Assembly: GCA_964537975.1 (NCBI GenBank)
Contig: CAZIDP010000009.1
Span: forward strand, 1-64,000
From: SCBR16-9 sp964537975
GTDB taxonomy: Bacteria > Hydrogenedentota > Hydrogenedentia > Hydrogenedentales > SCBR16-9
Length of the DNA: 64,000 bases
Direction of reading: 5' to 3'
Position numbers and translations under genes: made by a program. This document shows positions 8,181-18,900 of the stretch, piece by piece. The notes under the pieces are model-generated. The model was given only the letters and a program-made list of their open reading frames with translations. It was not told the DNA's origin and ran no database searches. Every line of letters starts with the position of its first letter. Within the stretch, counting starts at the first letter, position 1.

Positions 8181-9647
8181 ATGCAAAAAGAATTGAGTGA
8201 CTATCCAAATCGTCGTACCATGTTGGGCATCATGGCTGCATCACCACTTGCTACCATGATGGCTGTGCAATCAAAAGCCGAAGAACTACCAGAAGAGAGG
8301 GATATCAAAATGAAGCCTAATATTTTGCTGATTCATTGTCACGATCTGGGGCAATATCTGCAATGTTATGGCGTGCCCACAGTACAAACTCCGCATCTGG
8401 ACCAATTCGCTACAGAAGGAGTTCTCTTTGAACGTGCTTTCTGCACAGCGCCCCAGTGCAGCCCATCAAGAGCCTCCATGTTCACAGGACGGTATCCCCA
8501 CAATAACGGTGTGATGGGTCTTGCCCACGCAAACTTCGCCTGGGACTTGCATCCCGAAGAAAAACACCTGGGTCAACTCCTCAAGGAATCAGGTTATCGT
8601 ACAGCAGGTGTCGGTGTGCTGCATGAAACCAATTCGGGATGGCAACGCTGTGGGTTTGACAGTTATGACCCGCAATCTTTTGTAGAACCTGCCGTAGATA
8701 AAGCACTGGAGCGCCTTGAGAATCTGGCCGAGAACAATGATTCACCCTTTTATATGCAGGTTGGATTTATTGAACCACACCGCCTACCGCAACCTGACCG
8801 CACCAAAGACATGGGGTTTATTGTGCCTGGTATTGATCCAGATTCAGAAAAAGGAATTTGGGTTCCGGGATATCTTGATGATACATCCGGTACGTTGGAA
8901 GAATTGGCGGAATTACAAGGCCTGGTTCACTTTCTGGATGCCCATGTCGGGCGTCTGCTGGATGGCATTGATGAACTGGGGCTTCGTGACAATACGCTGG
9001 TCATATTTGTTACCGATCATGGTGTAGCCATGCCGCGGGCAAAATGCTCACTCTATGATCCAGGCCTGGAAATTGCCCTGATGCTTCGATTGCCTGCACA
9101 CAACGGTTGGCATGGTGGTAAACGAATAAAGCACATGATATCCAATATGGACATGCTGCCCTCGCTGATGGAGTTGATCGGTGAACCAGTACCAGCCAAT
9201 GTTCAGGGGAAATCTTTTGCACCGTTGTTGGAAGGAAATGAATACGAGCCACATCATACATTGTTTGGCGAAATCACATATCATGACTATTATGATCCAA
9301 GACGCTGTATTCGTACTGAAAAGTGGAAACTGATTGCCAATTTTTCAGCCGCTCCTGCGTTTATGGACCCTTCACAATCCTGGCGTCCCCGTGCGGACAC
9401 TGTCACACCGGCAAATCATGCGCACGCTTACCATACGCACTTCGAGTTATATGACCTGGAAAATGATCCCTGGGAACAGGAGAACCTGGTAGGAAATGAT
9501 TCACACTCAGAAATCAGAGACACATTGATGCAACAACTCTTCAAGCATTTACATGATACCCAGGACACGATACTGGATGCTGCTGTGACTTCACCAATGC
9601 ATACATCTGTTGTACAAAAATTACGCGATGCAGGCACAACAGTCTAA
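8181..9647 (+). CDS. Type I sulfatase (CxPSR, formylglycine-dependent)
   Basis: This 488-residue alkaline-phosphatase-fold sulfatase has the sulfatase motif CSPSRASMFTGRYP at ~93-106. Cys93 is the residue normally converted to formylglycine. Metal-site elements are IHCHDLG (~51-57) and VTDHGVAM further on. The N-terminus has twin arginines followed by a short hydrophobic run (NRRTMLGIMAA), suggesting Tat export, with the mature domain from about Met44. GAGGTAAT before the ATG is a modest ribosome site. It probably removes sulfate from an exported or environmental polysaccharide. The SUMF1-like proteins elsewhere in the window lack the full cysteine pair of a formylglycine-generating enzyme, so the maturase must be encoded elsewhere. 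Confidence 0.9.
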   Translation: MQKELSDYPNRRTMLGIMAASPLATMMAVQSKAEELPEERDIKMKPNILLIHCHDLGQYLQCYGVPTVQTPHLDQFATEGVLFERAFCTAPQCSPSRASMFTGRYPHNNGVMGLAHANFAWDLHPEEKHLGQLLKESGYRTAGVGVLHETNSGWQRCGFDSYDPQSFVEPAVDKALERLENLAENNDSPFYMQVGFIEPHRLPQPDRTKDMGFIVPGIDPDSEKGIWVPGYLDDTSGTLEELAELQGLVHFLDAHVGRLLDGIDELGLRDNTLVIFVTDHGVAMPRAKCSLYDPGLEIALMLRLPAHNGWHGGKRIKHMISNMDMLPSLMELIGEPVPANVQGKSFAPLLEGNEYEPHHTLFGEITYHDYYDPRRCIRTEKWKLIANFSAAPAFMDPSQSWRPRADTVTPANHAHAYHTHFELYDLENDPWEQENLVGNDSHSEIRDTLMQQLFKHLHDTQDTILDAAVTSPMHTSVVQKLRDAGTTV

Positions 9648-9669
9648 CAAGGTAACGTTAAAAAACATA

Positions 9670-9713
9670 GGCTTCTCAACGTTGCGAATTGCGATGTTTA
9701 CCGTTGAGAAGCC
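9670..9713. terminator. Bidirectional hairpin between convergent genes
   Basis: A perfect 12-bp stem (GGCTTCTCAACG at 9670-9681 and CGTTGAGAAGCC at 9702-9713) with a 20-base loop lies between the sulfatase and the convergent phosphoesterase. The T tracts beside it are short, so intrinsic termination is likely but not certain. Confidence 0.6.
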
Positions 9714-9764
9714 AAATATTTTGTGACTACAATAAAATTGTGCTATATCCAGATTTGCAAAAAA

Positions 9765-11009
9765 CTATTCTTCGAGAAACGTTCTTTCTGGATAAGCGTC
9801 AATAACATTACCTTCACTGTCAATAGTTAAAAAGTGTTGATGCTGTCCCTGCAAGGTGAGCAGTATCAGGTGGTGAACAGAAATTCTCTCTTTCAGATAC
9901 CACACTTCATCTGGATTATGACCACTTCGGGGTTCTACCCCCCAGGCTCCATCTCCGAGATAAACTATACCATTGGCATTGATTTCCCCATTTAATATTG
10001 GATGGGTACGTTTGTATACATGATCATGATTTTCGAATGCTGCTTTAACACCATACTTTTCAAAAAGAGGTACCCAAAGCTCCCGGACACGCCGTGATGT
10101 AGACCCTTCAAAATCGCGATGTCCAGGGTATGCAGGAACATGGTATACAGGAATAAGATGAGGCACATCTTTCCGCTCTTCCAGAACCGCTTCCAGCCAT
10201 TCTGTCTGCGTGCCTTCAACAGGATTGCTGTGATCAGTATCCAGCATGACAATGCTCAGGTAATCACCAAAATCCAAGACGTTATACCCTGGCTGCCCAG
10301 GAAAAGCAAATAAAGCATAAAAATACGGAGCAATTTGGGCACGCCACGTATCATTGGCCTCATACTCCTCATGCCTGCTGTAATATCCTCCCTGCACTTC
10401 ATGATTGCCAATTCCCAAAACAACGGGAATAACCCTGCCCTCTGCTGTAATCAGTGTGTTCATATTGGCATCAAACCACTCATACCAACGATCTATACGG
10501 TCTTCACGTCCATCCGCGTAGGCTAAATCACCTCCCCAGACTATGAAGTCAACATATAGATTGGTGGCTTGCCTGTTTGTAGCTTCCATCCATTCCTGAT
10601 TGTGCCTGGTATCACCACCAACTGCAATACGGAGCGGACGCACCAGGTTCTCCGGCATAGTGCGGAATCGATAGACTTCAGAATCTGCACCAAATCGGAA
10701 TTCATACGTGGTACCTGGTGCCAAAGAGCTTAACTCAACACGGTGAATTGTTCGTTCTGAATACGGAAAGGGAAATGATTCCCCTGTGTTCTGCAACCAA
10801 TAGCCTTCTTCACCCAGTTTCCGATATTCAACCAGTGCTTCACAATCTTCTTCTGAATTCCAGTCGATTGTCATGGTTGTCAGGGGATCACGCTGCCAAG
10901 TCAAAAACAAGCCATCCGGTTTAAACACAGTGTCTGCTGCTATCGAAAACATGCACAGAAAGGCAAGCATAACAACACCACTGATTTTTACCAAAAATTT
11001 ACCACGCAT
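9765..11009 (-). CDS. Exported calcineurin-type metallophosphoesterase, purple-acid-phosphatase-like
   Basis: This 414-residue protein has a signal peptide (residues ~1-25, ending FSIAAD) and a fibronectin-like N-terminal domain (~30-125). Then comes a metallophosphoesterase domain with GGDTR, GGDLAYADG, GIGNHEV, VYHVPAYPGH and ENHDHVYKRT in the order expected for the dinuclear metal site. The last motif replaces the usual Gly of GHxH with Asn. This layout is that of purple acid phosphatase-like enzymes acting outside the cytoplasmic membrane. GGAGGACATC precedes the ATG. It is a close paralogue of the gene upstream (11110-12387), evidently a tandem duplication, and of the fragment at the right edge. 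Confidence 0.87.
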   Translation of the reverse strand: MRGKFLVKISGVVMLAFLCMFSIAADTVFKPDGLFLTWQRDPLTTMTIDWNSEEDCEALVEYRKLGEEGYWLQNTGESFPFPYSERTIHRVELSSLAPGTTYEFRFGADSEVYRFRTMPENLVRPLRIAVGGDTRHNQEWMEATNRQATNLYVDFIVWGGDLAYADGREDRIDRWYEWFDANMNTLITAEGRVIPVVLGIGNHEVQGGYYSRHEEYEANDTWRAQIAPYFYALFAFPGQPGYNVLDFGDYLSIVMLDTDHSNPVEGTQTEWLEAVLEERKDVPHLIPVYHVPAYPGHRDFEGSTSRRVRELWVPLFEKYGVKAAFENHDHVYKRTHPILNGEINANGIVYLGDGAWGVEPRSGHNPDEVWYLKERISVHHLILLTLQGQHQHFLTIDSEGNVIDAYPERTFLEE

Positions 11010-11109
11010 TATTTGATGTCCTCCATATTGTGTTTAGAAGCAGCGCTGCCCAAGCCCTCTTGCGCTCACTTCATTTCTACTCTCCATAAGAAATCTAAAC
11101 GCATTAATT

Positions 11110-12387
11110 TTATGGATTCTTCCTTATAACCGATATTTCTGGATACTGATCAATTTTGTTGCCTTCATTATCAAGCATGAGAAAATGTTGATGTCGACCT
11201 TGAATTGTCACACCGATTATATGCCGTACGGACAAGGCTTTTTCAAGGTACCAGGTGGCTTCAGCATCATGAACTTCACGCGGTTCCACCCCCCAGGCAC
11301 CATCTCCAAGATAAACAACTCCCAATGAATCAACAACACCTTGTCGTATTGGAGGCGTGCGCTTATAGGCATGATCATGGTGTTCAAATGCGACTTTAAC
11401 CCCATATTTATCGAATAATGGTGTCCAAAATTCACGCACTTCCGGGCTGGTCCAGGTATCATAATCCCGTACTGAGGGATAAGCCGGAACATGATATACA
11501 GGAAAAACATGCGAAACATGTTCCCGTTCTGACAATGTTGATTCCAACCAGTCTGTCTGCGGGCCAACGACAGGTTCGCCATGGTCTGTATTCAGTATGA
11601 TGATACTCATGTAATCCCCGAAATCCAAAACACCATAGCCCGGTATTTCTGGAAAGGCAAACAGATCATAAAAGAACACCGCGTCATGATTCTGCCAGCC
11701 ATGCTCTTCAGCCAAATGCAGCCCACCTGTGCGCTCAAGTCTGGGCAACCAGGCAACCTCATGATTTCCGATAGCCACAATGATTGGAACTACACGCCCG
11801 CAATCTGTGATCAACGTCTCCATGATAGAATCGAACCACTCATACCAGTTGTCAATATTTCTTGGGTCTGCATCGGCATAGGCCAGATCGCCTCCCCAAA
11901 CTATAAAGTCCGGGTCAAAGCACATAGCCTGACGATTTGCCTCATCCATCCATTCCTTATTCGTCCGGGTATCTCCACCAGCCACAAAGCGCAATGGTTC
12001 CAATATATTTTCAGGCATTGTCCGGAATTTATAGATACGGGAAGTTTCTTCCAATCGAAATTCATATGTTGAGCCTGGCAATAAATCCGTTAACTCGACT
12101 CGATGTATAGTCCGTTCGCTAAATGGAAACGCGTGACTGGCTCCCACCGCTTCAAGCCAATGTTGGGAACCAACCTTCCGATAATGCAGCACAGGAACAC
12201 GGCCTTCTTCCAGCGTATGCCAGTCAATAGTCATGGATGTCAGCGGGTCCTGTTGCCAGGTCAGGAACAAAGCTTCAATATTTTTTTGCTCGTTTGCTTG
12301 AAGTTCACTCCCTGAAAAAAGCACCGCAGATAAAATCATAACCAACAGTACCGATTTTGACCAGGTGTTGAATAGACAATAAACCAT
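11110..12387 (-). CDS. Exported metallophosphoesterase, paralogue of the preceding gene
   Basis: I take the start at 12387 (425 residues) because AAGGAAGGAG lies just upstream and a signal peptide follows (LLVMILSAVLFSGSEL); the frame stays open for 26 more codons upstream. The layout repeats its neighbour: fibronectin-like domain, then GGDTRTNKEWM, GGDLAYADA, AIGNHEV, VYHVPAYPS and EHHDHAYKRT. An insert after GNHEV (about 15 residues) distinguishes it from the neighbour. Both end in a segment resembling GRHQHFLMLD. Likely an exported phosphomonoesterase or phosphodiesterase. The tandem pair shares strand and is separated by 100 bp, so co-transcription is plausible. Confidence 0.86.
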   Translation of the reverse strand: MVYCLFNTWSKSVLLVMILSAVLFSGSELQANEQKNIEALFLTWQQDPLTSMTIDWHTLEEGRVPVLHYRKVGSQHWLEAVGASHAFPFSERTIHRVELTDLLPGSTYEFRLEETSRIYKFRTMPENILEPLRFVAGGDTRTNKEWMDEANRQAMCFDPDFIVWGGDLAYADADPRNIDNWYEWFDSIMETLITDCGRVVPIIVAIGNHEVAWLPRLERTGGLHLAEEHGWQNHDAVFFYDLFAFPEIPGYGVLDFGDYMSIIILNTDHGEPVVGPQTDWLESTLSEREHVSHVFPVYHVPAYPSVRDYDTWTSPEVREFWTPLFDKYGVKVAFEHHDHAYKRTPPIRQGVVDSLGVVYLGDGAWGVEPREVHDAEATWYLEKALSVRHIIGVTIQGRHQHFLMLDNEGNKIDQYPEISVIRKNP

Positions 12388-12640
12388 ACTCTCAATTGCT
12401 CCTTCCTTAAAAATGCGTCTGGATAGTATTTCTGTATGCTTATATAGCACAATACAAACTGTCAAAAATATATTTGCCTGCTTTTCATAAACAACCGTCC
12501 GACATTCCGATTTATTCAGAAATCAGGAAATCTTATCAGTCAGATTTTTTTTTGAAGAAAAGTATGGCATTTCGGATAGATTTCTTTCGTGAAGCAACGA
12601 TACCATTTCAGAAAGATTTATTGTAAAACAATTCGTTTGA
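12388..12640. other. Non-coding gap upstream of the phosphoesterase pair
   Basis: About 250 bases with no credible ORF. It must hold the leftward promoter of the phosphoesterase genes. T-rich tracts occur at 12540-12560. I see no repeat or RNA gene here. Confidence 0.5.
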
Positions 12641-12669
12641 TTGACAGAACATGGAGATAGTGCTACAAT
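12641..12669 (+). promoter_or_regulatory. Near-consensus promoter of the tRNA-Gly gene
   Basis: A perfect -35 TTGACA (12641-12646) and a -10 TACAAT (12664-12669) are 17 bases apart. Transcription would begin about 25 bases before the tRNA, which suits a short processed leader. Confidence 0.75.
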
Positions 12670-12702
12670 GCTTCACAGGATACTGAAACTAAGTAAGCAC
12701 AA

Positions 12703-12775
12703 GCGGGACTAACTCAGTTGGTAGAGTGCCAGCTTCCCAAGCTGGATGTCGCGGGTTCGAACCCCGTGTCCCGCT
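12703..12775 (+). tRNA. tRNA-Gly (anticodon CCC)
   Basis: The cloverleaf is complete. The acceptor arms GCGGGAC (12703-12709) and GTCCCGC (12768-12774) pair perfectly. There is a D-loop with AGTTGGTAGAG, an anticodon stem CCAGC/GCTGG around loop TTCCCAA with anticodon CCC at 12736-12738, and a T-arm GCGGG-TTCGAAC-CCCGT. The discriminator base is T at 12775 and CCA is encoded at 12776-12778. It reads the GGG glycine codon. No mobile element is integrated at its 3' end in this window. Confidence 0.96.
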
Positions 12776-12778
12776 CCA

Positions 12779-13209
12779 TTATAACCCCTTTCATTGCATG
12801 GCACTTAGATATTTATCATAATCTCTTACATGAGCTTCAGAATTGACATAATTCGCCATATTTTGACATGTTGTGCCGTCAGCATAGGACACTTTATCTC
12901 TCTTATCTTCTCCCTGTTCTCCTATCCGGGTGTTTTCTGTATCAGTTTTCTTAGTTTCGAGGATGGGTAACTATACCATCACAACATATCCGCTTATTGA
13001 CAAACCCAGCATATTCTCTTTCCACCCTGCTATCCAGTTCTCACATACACTGGGTAGCCTCGCGTGCCAAATCCTTGCCACAACAAGTATGCGAACATGT
13101 TGCAAATTGCTGCCTATGTTGTTTGTCATATTTTAACAGAACAGCATTTAAACTCTTTTCTACCCAAAAGCGCTCAAGTTCCGGAAGAACCATGTAAATT
13201 ACACACTGA
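12779..13209. other. Gene-free stretch after the tRNA
   Basis: About 430 bases contain only short overlapping open frames with no recognisable product or ribosome site. I see no repeats or attachment-site duplication of the tRNA 3' end. Confidence 0.5.
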
Positions 13210-15669
13210 TTACTCTGCATCGAGCACTAAACGAAAACCCAGGAGACTGATCCGAACTTCTGGATAGAGATTCAGGCGATACGCAGCTCGACAGTAGACT
13301 TGAGGATAATACCACGAACCCCCACGTACCAACCGGTAACTTCCCCTGGGGGTACCTACCCAGGGACTACCATCTCGAGGTGAATTATGATAGTAATCAT
13401 ACCAGTCATCTTCGCACCACTCCAACACATTGCCTGCCATGTCATGCAAACCCCAGGCATTGGGTAATTTTAGACCGACGTTATGCGTTTGGTCAGAAGA
13501 ATTATATCTGTGCCAGGCATAATCATCAATCAGGGTGTAGTCTGGATCATGACCCCAATAAAAGCGGGTCGATTTGCCGGCTCGGTAGGCGTATTCCCAT
13601 TCCGCTTCGCTGGGTAAACGGAAATTATACTTTGGATGCATGGCATTAAGTTGATCCAGAAATCCATCTTCACCACGGATATCATTCCAGGAAACTTGCT
13701 CAACAGGTCGGTTCGCACCATGAAAATGAGATGGGTTAAACCGCATAATTGCACTCCATTGTGCCTGGGTAACCTGGTATTTCGACATCCAGAAACCTTT
13801 GGGAATGGTCACCAGGTGTTGCGGAGTTTCCCATTCCAAACTACCTTCTTCTTCCGTATAACGCCCCATAAAAAAGACTCCCTGGGGTATCCAGACAAAT
13901 GCAAGCTTTACATTGCCTGGCAGCAAGATAGTATATTCATTTTCAATCACTCTATTGGCAGAAACTACCAGGCTAATGGTTGTATTTTGAATAACAACGC
14001 TCCCTGCTTCTGGTTCCTGGCTGATGACATGACCTGGTGGGATGGTATCGTGAAGCTGCTCTATTGTCGTGCCCAGTGTAAGATGCGCAATCTCAATTGC
14101 CATTTGGGCATAGGATTGTGACATCCCCACGACATCAGGAACGGTTATCATTCTGGGACCCATAGATATCGTAAAGGACACTTTTGTACCAAGCTGAACG
14201 CTGATTCCCGCCGCTGGTGTCTGGCTGATAACCTGTCCTGCTGGTATCGTGTCATGGTATTGCGTTGTAAGGGTGCCTACAGTAAGTCCGGCTGATTCAA
14301 TTGCCAACCGGGCGTAGGCCTCAGACATTCCTGCCACATTGGGAACCGTAATCATCACCGGACCTGAAGATATCAACAAATCCACATCGGTACCCTGGAA
14401 TACTTCGGTTCCAGCAACTGGTTCCTGGCTGATAACCTGACCCGCTGGTACCGTGTTGTGATGTTGTACTTCCATAGTCCCAACACTGAGTTCGGCTGCT
14501 TCAATCGCTTGTTGGGCATTTTCTTTTGTCATTCCGGTGATGTCTGGCACGATTACCACTTTAGGGCCAGAAGACAGCACCAGGTTTACTGAAGCTCCCC
14601 TGATTAACCCGGCTCCTGCCAAAGGTTCCTGATCGATGACCTGCCCAATCGGAGTTGTGGCATGATGTTGCTCAACGATTGTGCCCACAGTGAGCTCGAC
14701 AGCTTCAATCGCCGCACGTGCTACCGGTTCAGTCATTCCTACAACATCAGGAACGACAATCAACACCGGACCTGAAGATACCACCAGATTTACTGTGGAA
14801 TAACGGGCCACCGTTGATCCGGCAGCAGGGTGCTGTGTGATAATCTGCCCTGCGGGTATAACGTCATGATGTTGGTGTTGAATTGTTCCCACTGTGAGTT
14901 CGACGGCTTCAACCGAAGCACGCGCTGCCGATTCAATCATACCAATAACATCAGGAACGATAATTGATACCGGGCCTGCGGATATCAGCAACGTGACACT
15001 GGTTCCATAATTTACTTCTGAGCCAGCAAGAGGTTCCTGACTGATTACTACGTCTTCTGGTATGAATTCATTGTGCTGCGTTGTTATCGTTCCCGGGAAG
15101 AGACCAACAGCTTCAAGCGCTGAAATTGCATCTTTAATCAGTATGCCAGCCACATCAGGTACGGTTACCATACTGCTACCAGTAGATACCACCAGTTCTA
15201 TACTGCTACCGCTGTTGACCACTTCTCCTGCAGCAGGTTCCTGGCTGATTACCCGGCCTGCCGGGATTTCGTCATGCGATTGCTGGATCATCGAACTCGA
15301 GGTGAGATTGGTTGCCTCAATCGTAGTCAGCGCAGATTCTTGTGTCATCCCGATAAGGTAAGGCACAGTAACCATCGCGGGGCCAGAAGAAATTACCAGA
15401 TTTACTGAAGAACCCTTAGCAAGCCTGGTTCCAGATACAGGCTCCTGAGCGATAACCTGCCCTGAAGGTATAGAGTCGTGATGTTGTTCTGTTATCGTCC
15501 CCAAGGTGAGCTTAACTGTCGTTATTGCAGATTCAGCATCTGCCAAGGTCATCCCAACTACATTGGGGACTGTAACCTTATCTTTCGTCAGAGTACAACC
15601 AGATGTAATGCAGGTGATAACAACCACAATTAGATAATTGAAAAAGAATGTATGCAACAAGCGGTTCAT
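13210..15669 (-). CDS. Lipoprotein with eight PASTA repeats and a C-terminal SUMF1/FGE-like domain
   Basis: I place the start at 15669 (819 residues), where AGGAT precedes the ATG and the peptide reads directly into a lipoprotein signal (ITSGC, Cys25). Eight PASTA repeats of ~68 residues follow (~31-575), each opening with a VPxVxGM-type strand and containing a QHHD..P.GQVI.Q.P.AG core. PASTA domains bind muropeptides or beta-lactams. The C-terminal SUMF1-type domain (~585-819) has FRLPSEAEWEYAYRAG, GNVLEWCEDDW and RGGSWYYPQVYCRAA. Only the second cysteine of the FGE copper pair is kept, so true formylglycine-generating activity is unlikely. It is probably a cell-envelope sensor or binding protein. 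Four paralogues lie at 20.7-35.3 kb. Confidence 0.88.
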   Translation of the reverse strand: MNRLLHTFFFNYLIVVVITCITSGCTLTKDKVTVPNVVGMTLADAESAITTVKLTLGTITEQHHDSIPSGQVIAQEPVSGTRLAKGSSVNLVISSGPAMVTVPYLIGMTQESALTTIEATNLTSSSMIQQSHDEIPAGRVISQEPAAGEVVNSGSSIELVVSTGSSMVTVPDVAGILIKDAISALEAVGLFPGTITTQHNEFIPEDVVISQEPLAGSEVNYGTSVTLLISAGPVSIIVPDVIGMIESAARASVEAVELTVGTIQHQHHDVIPAGQIITQHPAAGSTVARYSTVNLVVSSGPVLIVVPDVVGMTEPVARAAIEAVELTVGTIVEQHHATTPIGQVIDQEPLAGAGLIRGASVNLVLSSGPKVVIVPDITGMTKENAQQAIEAAELSVGTMEVQHHNTVPAGQVISQEPVAGTEVFQGTDVDLLISSGPVMITVPNVAGMSEAYARLAIESAGLTVGTLTTQYHDTIPAGQVISQTPAAGISVQLGTKVSFTISMGPRMITVPDVVGMSQSYAQMAIEIAHLTLGTTIEQLHDTIPPGHVISQEPEAGSVVIQNTTISLVVSANRVIENEYTILLPGNVKLAFVWIPQGVFFMGRYTEEEGSLEWETPQHLVTIPKGFWMSKYQVTQAQWSAIMRFNPSHFHGANRPVEQVSWNDIRGEDGFLDQLNAMHPKYNFRLPSEAEWEYAYRAGKSTRFYWGHDPDYTLIDDYAWHRYNSSDQTHNVGLKLPNAWGLHDMAGNVLEWCEDDWYDYYHNSPRDGSPWVGTPRGSYRLVRGGSWYYPQVYCRAAYRLNLYPEVRISLLGFRLVLDAE

Positions 15670-15934
15670 AGAATAATCCTCATCAATAGTGGGCATATTA
15701 CTACCCCAATTAGAGAACATTGCTTTCGAACACTTATAGAATTCTATGCCACTTTTTAATCAAATAGCAAATTGGGAATTGCCTCGCAAGATGCTTGATT
15801 GTACTTTTATATATTCTATTATTATGCAACATAATACTGGAAGTAATTTTGTAAATAGGTTTAATTTTTTTGCATTACATATATATTTTTAAAGTGTTTT
15901 TCTATATTTATATACTGGTTTAATAATACAATAG
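15670..15934. other. AT-rich gap
   Basis: About 265 AT-rich bases lie between the ABC permease stop and the PASTA lipoprotein start. No ORF or strong hairpin is visible. Presumably it contains the promoter of the PASTA lipoprotein gene. Confidence 0.4.
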
Positions 15935-18900
15935 TCATCTTGATTTTTCATCTATTAAGTAATGAGACTTATCTGCAAATCTTTGCCGAAGTATATACTG
16001 TTGATGCTTGAAATAGCCTAACTTAAAAGTATTTATATTGAAACTCAATAGCAGGTATTCCTCCCAGGTGGTAAAGTTTCTTGAAGCCTCAATTTCATCT
16101 GTAGATATTTGGAGCGCGTAGACAATAGCACCACGTTCGGTAACATAATATCTCATAGCTTCTTCGGTACGCAGGGGATTCTTTGGGACACTGTCTAAAT
16201 ACTTAGGCACAAGTGCTTCCAGAGATTCCGGATAATGTCCCTCTTGTTGGTAATAACGTTGAACTGCAATACCGACATGCGCTACCATAAATCTAGTGTA
16301 GTCAATTCGCTCAAATTGCTTTTGGCTGAATAAATCATAAGTTGGTATAACTCTTCGCGAATCTACAGAAAAGTTTTTTCTGGCATTCATGTAGATATCG
16401 TCCGTTTCTACCGTCAACAGCAACAACATGTTATGAGCAGTTGCGATCCGATCAAAAAGTTTATACCCAACAATACTATTGATGAGAATGGAGAGGCGTT
16501 CGAAGAGTGTGTCGTTGAGCATTATATAGTATGAATTTAATTTTATGTTATTATATCTATACATATAGCTATATAAATCAAATAATAAGCTTTCATATGC
16601 AGCATAAGTATATGTATTCAATTGTCGCCACGCATCCTCATGGTTAAGCAATATATTGTCTAGACGTTGCGAAATCTGAACCAGATTGGCATCAGTCAAA
16701 CTAAGCTCAGGTATCTCGAACAAGACCTCAAGTGAATAAAAAATATTTTGTAATATATAATTGTGTTTACTGTATGAACTCCTGTTGGGAAAATCAAGGA
16801 ATGCATTTCCCAATCGTATACTTACATCGATATTTTTTAGTATTCGCTCTGTATCGTTTTCCAATGCAGCCATGTATCGTTCGACTGTAAGAATTTGTAT
16901 AATTGTCAAAAAATTTGAAGATATTTCATCCCAATGATCACTTGAGTATCCAACATAAGACTCATGTGGCCATCGACAATGGGTCCGTTCAGATGCCTCA
17001 TAAAGCAAGTCCAATATCCCTTGGTACCTATTCAGGTATAGTTTCATGTTGGTATTGTAGCGCTTAAAGTCCGAGTTTCTTCTATCTATCAATCTCCATT
17101 CACTTCCGTGTACACCCGGTATAGGAAATGTGCTTCCAGGCCATCCTTGCCTTTCCAGACCAGAAAAAAACGGCAGCCTTCTCATTGCTACAGCAGCATG
17201 TTCCTGCTTCTGTAGTGCATCCAATAATAATATCGCTTGTTCATATAATGGAAATGCATTCTCTGATTCAGGAACTTCTGGAAGTTTTTCCATCAATTCT
17301 TCTATGTTGGTTGGCGCACCATATTCTCGTATTGCTTGATGAATTTTTGGAGGTGTCTTATCGCTCCAGACTACACAGAGCGCTAATCCCACCATGGCAA
17401 AACTGCTTCCCATGAACCACGGACGTGAGCACTCATGACGCATCATCTTCGATTCATTCATATCATCTATAGTTTTTTGTTGTCGGCGTCGATACAACAG
17501 GAGTGGTGTTACAAAAAATGGCACGATGACAAATGTACTCAACCCTAAATTCAATAGCAAGTCCTGCACCCAAGAAGTGGCCCCTTTGGAAAACACACTC
17601 AGATAACATGCAATACCCAGCCATATAGCACTCAAAACAGCAATGTCTTTGGTGTGTAGTAGTTTCTTTCGTCGAACGATTCGCATGAAAACTAAAAGTA
17701 TAAATATATTAAAATAAATATAAACAGATAATGGTTCAAAAATTGCCCTGAAAAACGCGTAATAAATATCCGGATATTGTGTGGTAAAGTTATATATCCA
17801 GTAATACAGAACAGAAAAATTTTCAGCTTGTTCAAAAGATTCCTGAGCCTTTCTAACATGAATAAAAAGAGCATGAGCAGGGCTTCTCAACAAATACAGG
17901 AATACAATCCATAAAATATTAACCAACCAATAACGAGTCATCGCAAACAGCATCGTCCATCCCAAAGCCACCGCAAGCAACAGTGGCCCCAGGAAGATGC
18001 TGATCAGCTCTACCACACTGACCCGGCCTGCCAGAAAGTATCCCAACAATAACCGGACATCCGAGAAGTCGAACAGGATGAAGCCTGTAATTGACAGCAG
18101 GGTCGCGCCAGCCAGTGTAAACATCAGGGCCTTCCATTGTGCCAGCAATAAGGCAAAAGTACGCAAACGAATGGAGAGTGGTCGTATCTGGGGATATCTG
18201 GACTTGGATCGAATTGCAATAGCACCGGCAACCACTGCTGCACATACCACAGCGATATACGGCAGCATCTGCGCTGTGACACCCAATATATCGTGCATGG
18301 AATTTTGTGACACAGCAGTTGCTGGCGTAAAAGCCAGCATGGTGCAAAGCCCCAGTATCATGAAGAGCAATACAGCGATACTGATGAGCGGCATCAGATA
18401 GCCAATGCGCCGCCACTCAAACCAGAATTGGGCGGCAAGCGGTGATTTAAAGCGATGTACTTCCGGGCGAAACCAGTCACCTATGCGCTCCAGAAGGTTT
18501 GACAATCGTGGTGGTCCGCATAGCATATCGAGCCGAGTGTAGTGTATACCCAACCAGCCCAACAGGAAACTCAGCATGATTCCCGGGAGAAAGCTCCATA
18601 GGAGCACGCTTTCCCAGGGAATACTTTCAAACAAGGTCCGCAAACTACTGCTCCATGCGTTGGTTATGAAATCCTGAAGATGGATGCCAATCAGCACCGC
18701 GGAAAGGACAAAACAGAACGAGCATATTACATAGCCTACCCAGATAACCCTGCGGTAAGACCAGACCAATCCTTGTAATACAGCATAAGATAGAACTGGC
18801 ACCAGGGGGATAAGGTTACTTACTTCCTTTGTACTCACTGGTCTAGGCAATATCCAGAGCAGGCCACAAAGCAGGGCTATGAACAGCAGCCGTGTGCTGT

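Noticed and set aside
12703..13209. tRNA-Gly as an integration site for a mobile island
   Set aside because: No integrase gene and no repeat of the tRNA 3' end were found on either side.
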